Assembly: GCA_024640385.1 (NCBI GenBank)
Contig: JAHEFC010000180.1
Span: 1 to 7,849 of the forward strand
Length of the DNA stretch: 7,849 nucleotides
DNA from: Sphingobacteriales bacterium
Lineage (GTDB): Bacteria; Bacteroidota; Bacteroidia; Chitinophagales; Chitinophagaceae
Reading direction: 5' to 3'
Positions 6,400 to 7,849 of this stretch are shown piece after piece. How positions within the stretch are numbered: position 1 is the stretch's first letter; every line of letters begins with the position of its first letter. The position numbers and the translations under genes are program-made. The notes beneath the pieces are model-generated. The model was given only the letters and a program-made list of their open reading frames with translations, was not told the DNA's origin and ran no database searches.

Positions 6400-6420
6400 T
6401 GAATTTATCCCAAAAATTCA
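6400..6420. promoter_or_regulatory. Palindrome in the GH20/oxidoreductase divergent region, candidate operator
   Basis: TGAATTT (6400-6406) and AAATTCA (6414-6420) form a perfect 7-bp inverted repeat with a 7-nt spacer, giving a 21-bp operator-sized site. It lies about 40 nt upstream of the GH20-like start and about 90 nt upstream of the oxidoreductase start. No regulator gene is adjacent in the window. AT-rich palindromes arise by chance, so this is weak. Confidence 0.3.
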
Positions 6421-6509
6421 AACCTGCCCGGCATTTATGATTATTTTCCAAGGTCGTTCCCCTACAAACTTGTCAAAATCTTCTACTTTCAATTTTATAC
6501 CCCGTCGCT

Positions 6510-7849
6510 ATGTCACTTCGTCAATTCATATCAGAAAGGAAATTTCTGAGGTCGCTCGACTTCATCACAGATACTGCCGCCCTGCTTTGGGATGAAGTGG
6601 CAGATATATTTGGGCTCCATGAAGATGTTTTTTTCAATCCTGAACACAGGAAACCGGACCGGCCGGTTGAGGTGATCCTGATCGGCGCCGGACATCGAGG
6701 AACTATTTATGCCGATTATGCCAGTTTACACCCAGACGAGCTAAAGATCACTGGTGTGGCTGACAATAATCCAAGGCGGAGCAGAATTCTGGCACAAAAG
6801 CATGGAATAGCAGAAAACATGATCTTCTCCGACTGGAAGCAGATTTTCGAACTCCCCAGACTGGCTGACGCAGTGATCATCGCCACCCCTGATAAATTGC
6901 ATACAGCGCCCTGCCTGGCAGCTTTGGATAAAGGCTATGATATCTTACTGGAAAAACCCATAGCGCCAACAGAACATGAATGCAGAATGATACTTGAAAA
7001 AGCCATTGCATCCAAAAGGATCGTTGGCGTTTGTCATGTTCTGAGGTATTCACCTTATTTCCGGGAATTGAAAGAAGTGCTGAACGCAGGACTTATCGGT
7101 AATATCATCAGCATACAACATATGGAGCCTATAGGCAATGTGCATATGAGTCATTCCTATGTAAGGGGAAAATGGAAGAACAGTAAAACAGCAACGCCAA
7201 TCATTCTTGCCAAATCATGCCATGATACGGATATACTGCGCTGGCTGGCAGACAGTCCTGCACATGATGTGCATTGTTTTGGAAACCTGAGATGGTTCAC
7301 CAATGCAAATGCTCCTGCAGGAAGCACAGAACGCTGCACTGATGGATGTGCAGTGGAAGCCAGCTGCCCCTATTCAGCGCTTCAGATCTACTTCCGGGAT
7401 CGTAAAAGACTCTATGTATTTGACCTTCCGGAAGATAAGAGCCGTTGGGACGAACTGATCCTGCAAGGACTTGCCAACACAGATTATGGGAAATGTGTAT
7501 ACAGGATGGATAATGATCAACCAGATCATCTTACTGTGAATATTTTATTCAGAAATGGTATTACTGCTGCATTTTCCATGGAAGCCCATGTTTCCTATGA
7601 AGGAAGGCGAACGCGTATCATGGGTTCAAAAGGTGATATTACCGGCGATATGGAAACTTTTGTCATGACTGATTTTCAAACGAAAAAACAAACATCCTGG
7701 CACCTGAAAACCGATCCTCATGGTGGTGGTGATCACAGGCTGATGGCAGACTGGGTACAGGCTGTTGCACAACAAAACAAAAAGCTGTTAAGTTCTTCCA
7801 TTGAAGAATCTGTTGAAAGTCATCTGATGGCATTTGCTGCAGAAAAAAG
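6510..7849 (+). CDS. Gfo/Idh/MocA-family NAD(P)-dependent oxidoreductase, C-terminus cut by right edge
   Basis: A cytoplasmic sugar or inositol dehydrogenase-like enzyme with no signal peptide. The first 446 codons are visible, and probably only a short tail is missing. The Rossmann fold starts at VEVILIGAGHRG (GxGxxG, about 59-64) and continues through VADNNPRR (83-90) and AVIIATPDKLH (121-131) to the family signature EKPIAPT (149-154). The substrate domain contains AKSCHDTDILRWL (234-246), where His and Asp fit the catalytic region. It also has a cysteine-rich stretch, CTDGC (276-280) and CPYSA (286-290). There is a 50-residue segment before the nucleotide-binding domain (MSLRQFISER...), and no later in-frame ATG precedes the fold, so the ATG at 6510 is the best start. 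The substrate is unknown. Sharing a divergent promoter region with a GH20-like hydrolase suggests processing of released sugars. GH109-like NAD-dependent glycosidase activity is a formal alternative. Confidence 0.9.
   Translation, partial: MSLRQFISERKFLRSLDFITDTAALLWDEVADIFGLHEDVFFNPEHRKPDRPVEVILIGAGHRGTIYADYASLHPDELKITGVADNNPRRSRILAQKHGIAENMIFSDWKQIFELPRLADAVIIATPDKLHTAPCLAALDKGYDILLEKPIAPTEHECRMILEKAIASKRIVGVCHVLRYSPYFRELKEVLNAGLIGNIISIQHMEPIGNVHMSHSYVRGKWKNSKTATPIILAKSCHDTDILRWLADSPAHDVHCFGNLRWFTNANAPAGSTERCTDGCAVEASCPYSALQIYFRDRKRLYVFDLPEDKSRWDELILQGLANTDYGKCVYRMDNDQPDHLTVNILFRNGITAAFSMEAHVSYEGRRTRIMGSKGDITGDMETFVMTDFQTKKQTSWHLKTDPHGGGDHRLMADWVQAVAQQNKKLLSSSIEESVESHLMAFAAEK

Noticed and set aside
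7157..7339. 60-codon minus-strand open frame
   Set aside because: It is antisense to the oxidoreductase, which has continuous family motifs through this region.

Overview
This 7.85-kb window comes from the chromosome of a Bacteroidota bacterium, probably of the Chitinophagaceae type. That placement is an inference from four things: moderate GC, the near absence of Shine-Dalgarno sequences, the style of the proteins (a CHASE3 hybrid-type kinase, LytTR regulators, an Ada-like AraC/methyltransferase fusion, small lipoproteins with barrel-like C-termini), and promoter-like elements resembling TTTG...TAnnTTTG. I see no rRNA, tRNA, CRISPR array, transposase or phage gene. Both ends cut through genes.

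Left block (1-1982, all minus strand, read right to left). A LytTR-type response regulator is followed by a hairpin that looks like a terminator. Then come a small two-helix membrane protein of about 65 residues and the first 298 residues of a CHASE3 sensor histidine kinase that runs off the left edge. The small gene and the kinase are only 31 nt apart and probably co-transcribed. The hairpin ends 11 nt before the small gene's likely start, which makes this the most unusual regulatory arrangement in the window.

Middle block (2073-5204). Divergent from the regulator lies a DNA-repair protein that fuses an AraC-type DNA-binding domain to an O6-alkylguanine-DNA methyltransferase. It converges on hemN (oxygen-independent coproporphyrinogen III dehydrogenase, haem biosynthesis) across a 32-bp gap made largely of a 16-bp CT-rich tandem repeat, which also encodes the methyltransferase's last residues. 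Divergent from hemN is a 236-residue lipoprotein of unknown function with a barrel-like C-terminal half. Their shared intergenic region holds a CRP/FNR-like TGA-N6-TCA site.

Right block (5229-7849). A secreted GH20-like glycoside hydrolase (minus) and a cytoplasmic Gfo/Idh/MocA-type oxidoreductase (plus, cut off by the right edge near its C-terminus) diverge from a 150-bp region that carries a 7+7 bp palindrome. Together they suggest a small carbohydrate or amino-sugar utilisation locus: outer or periplasmic cleavage followed by NAD(P)-dependent sugar processing. This is inferred from context.

Most of the window consists of recognisable families. I do not see a clear novel multi-gene system. 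The best leads are the hairpin and mini-membrane-protein unit between regulator and kinase, the repeat-encoded methyltransferase tail, and the candidate operators at hemN and at the GH20/oxidoreductase pair.
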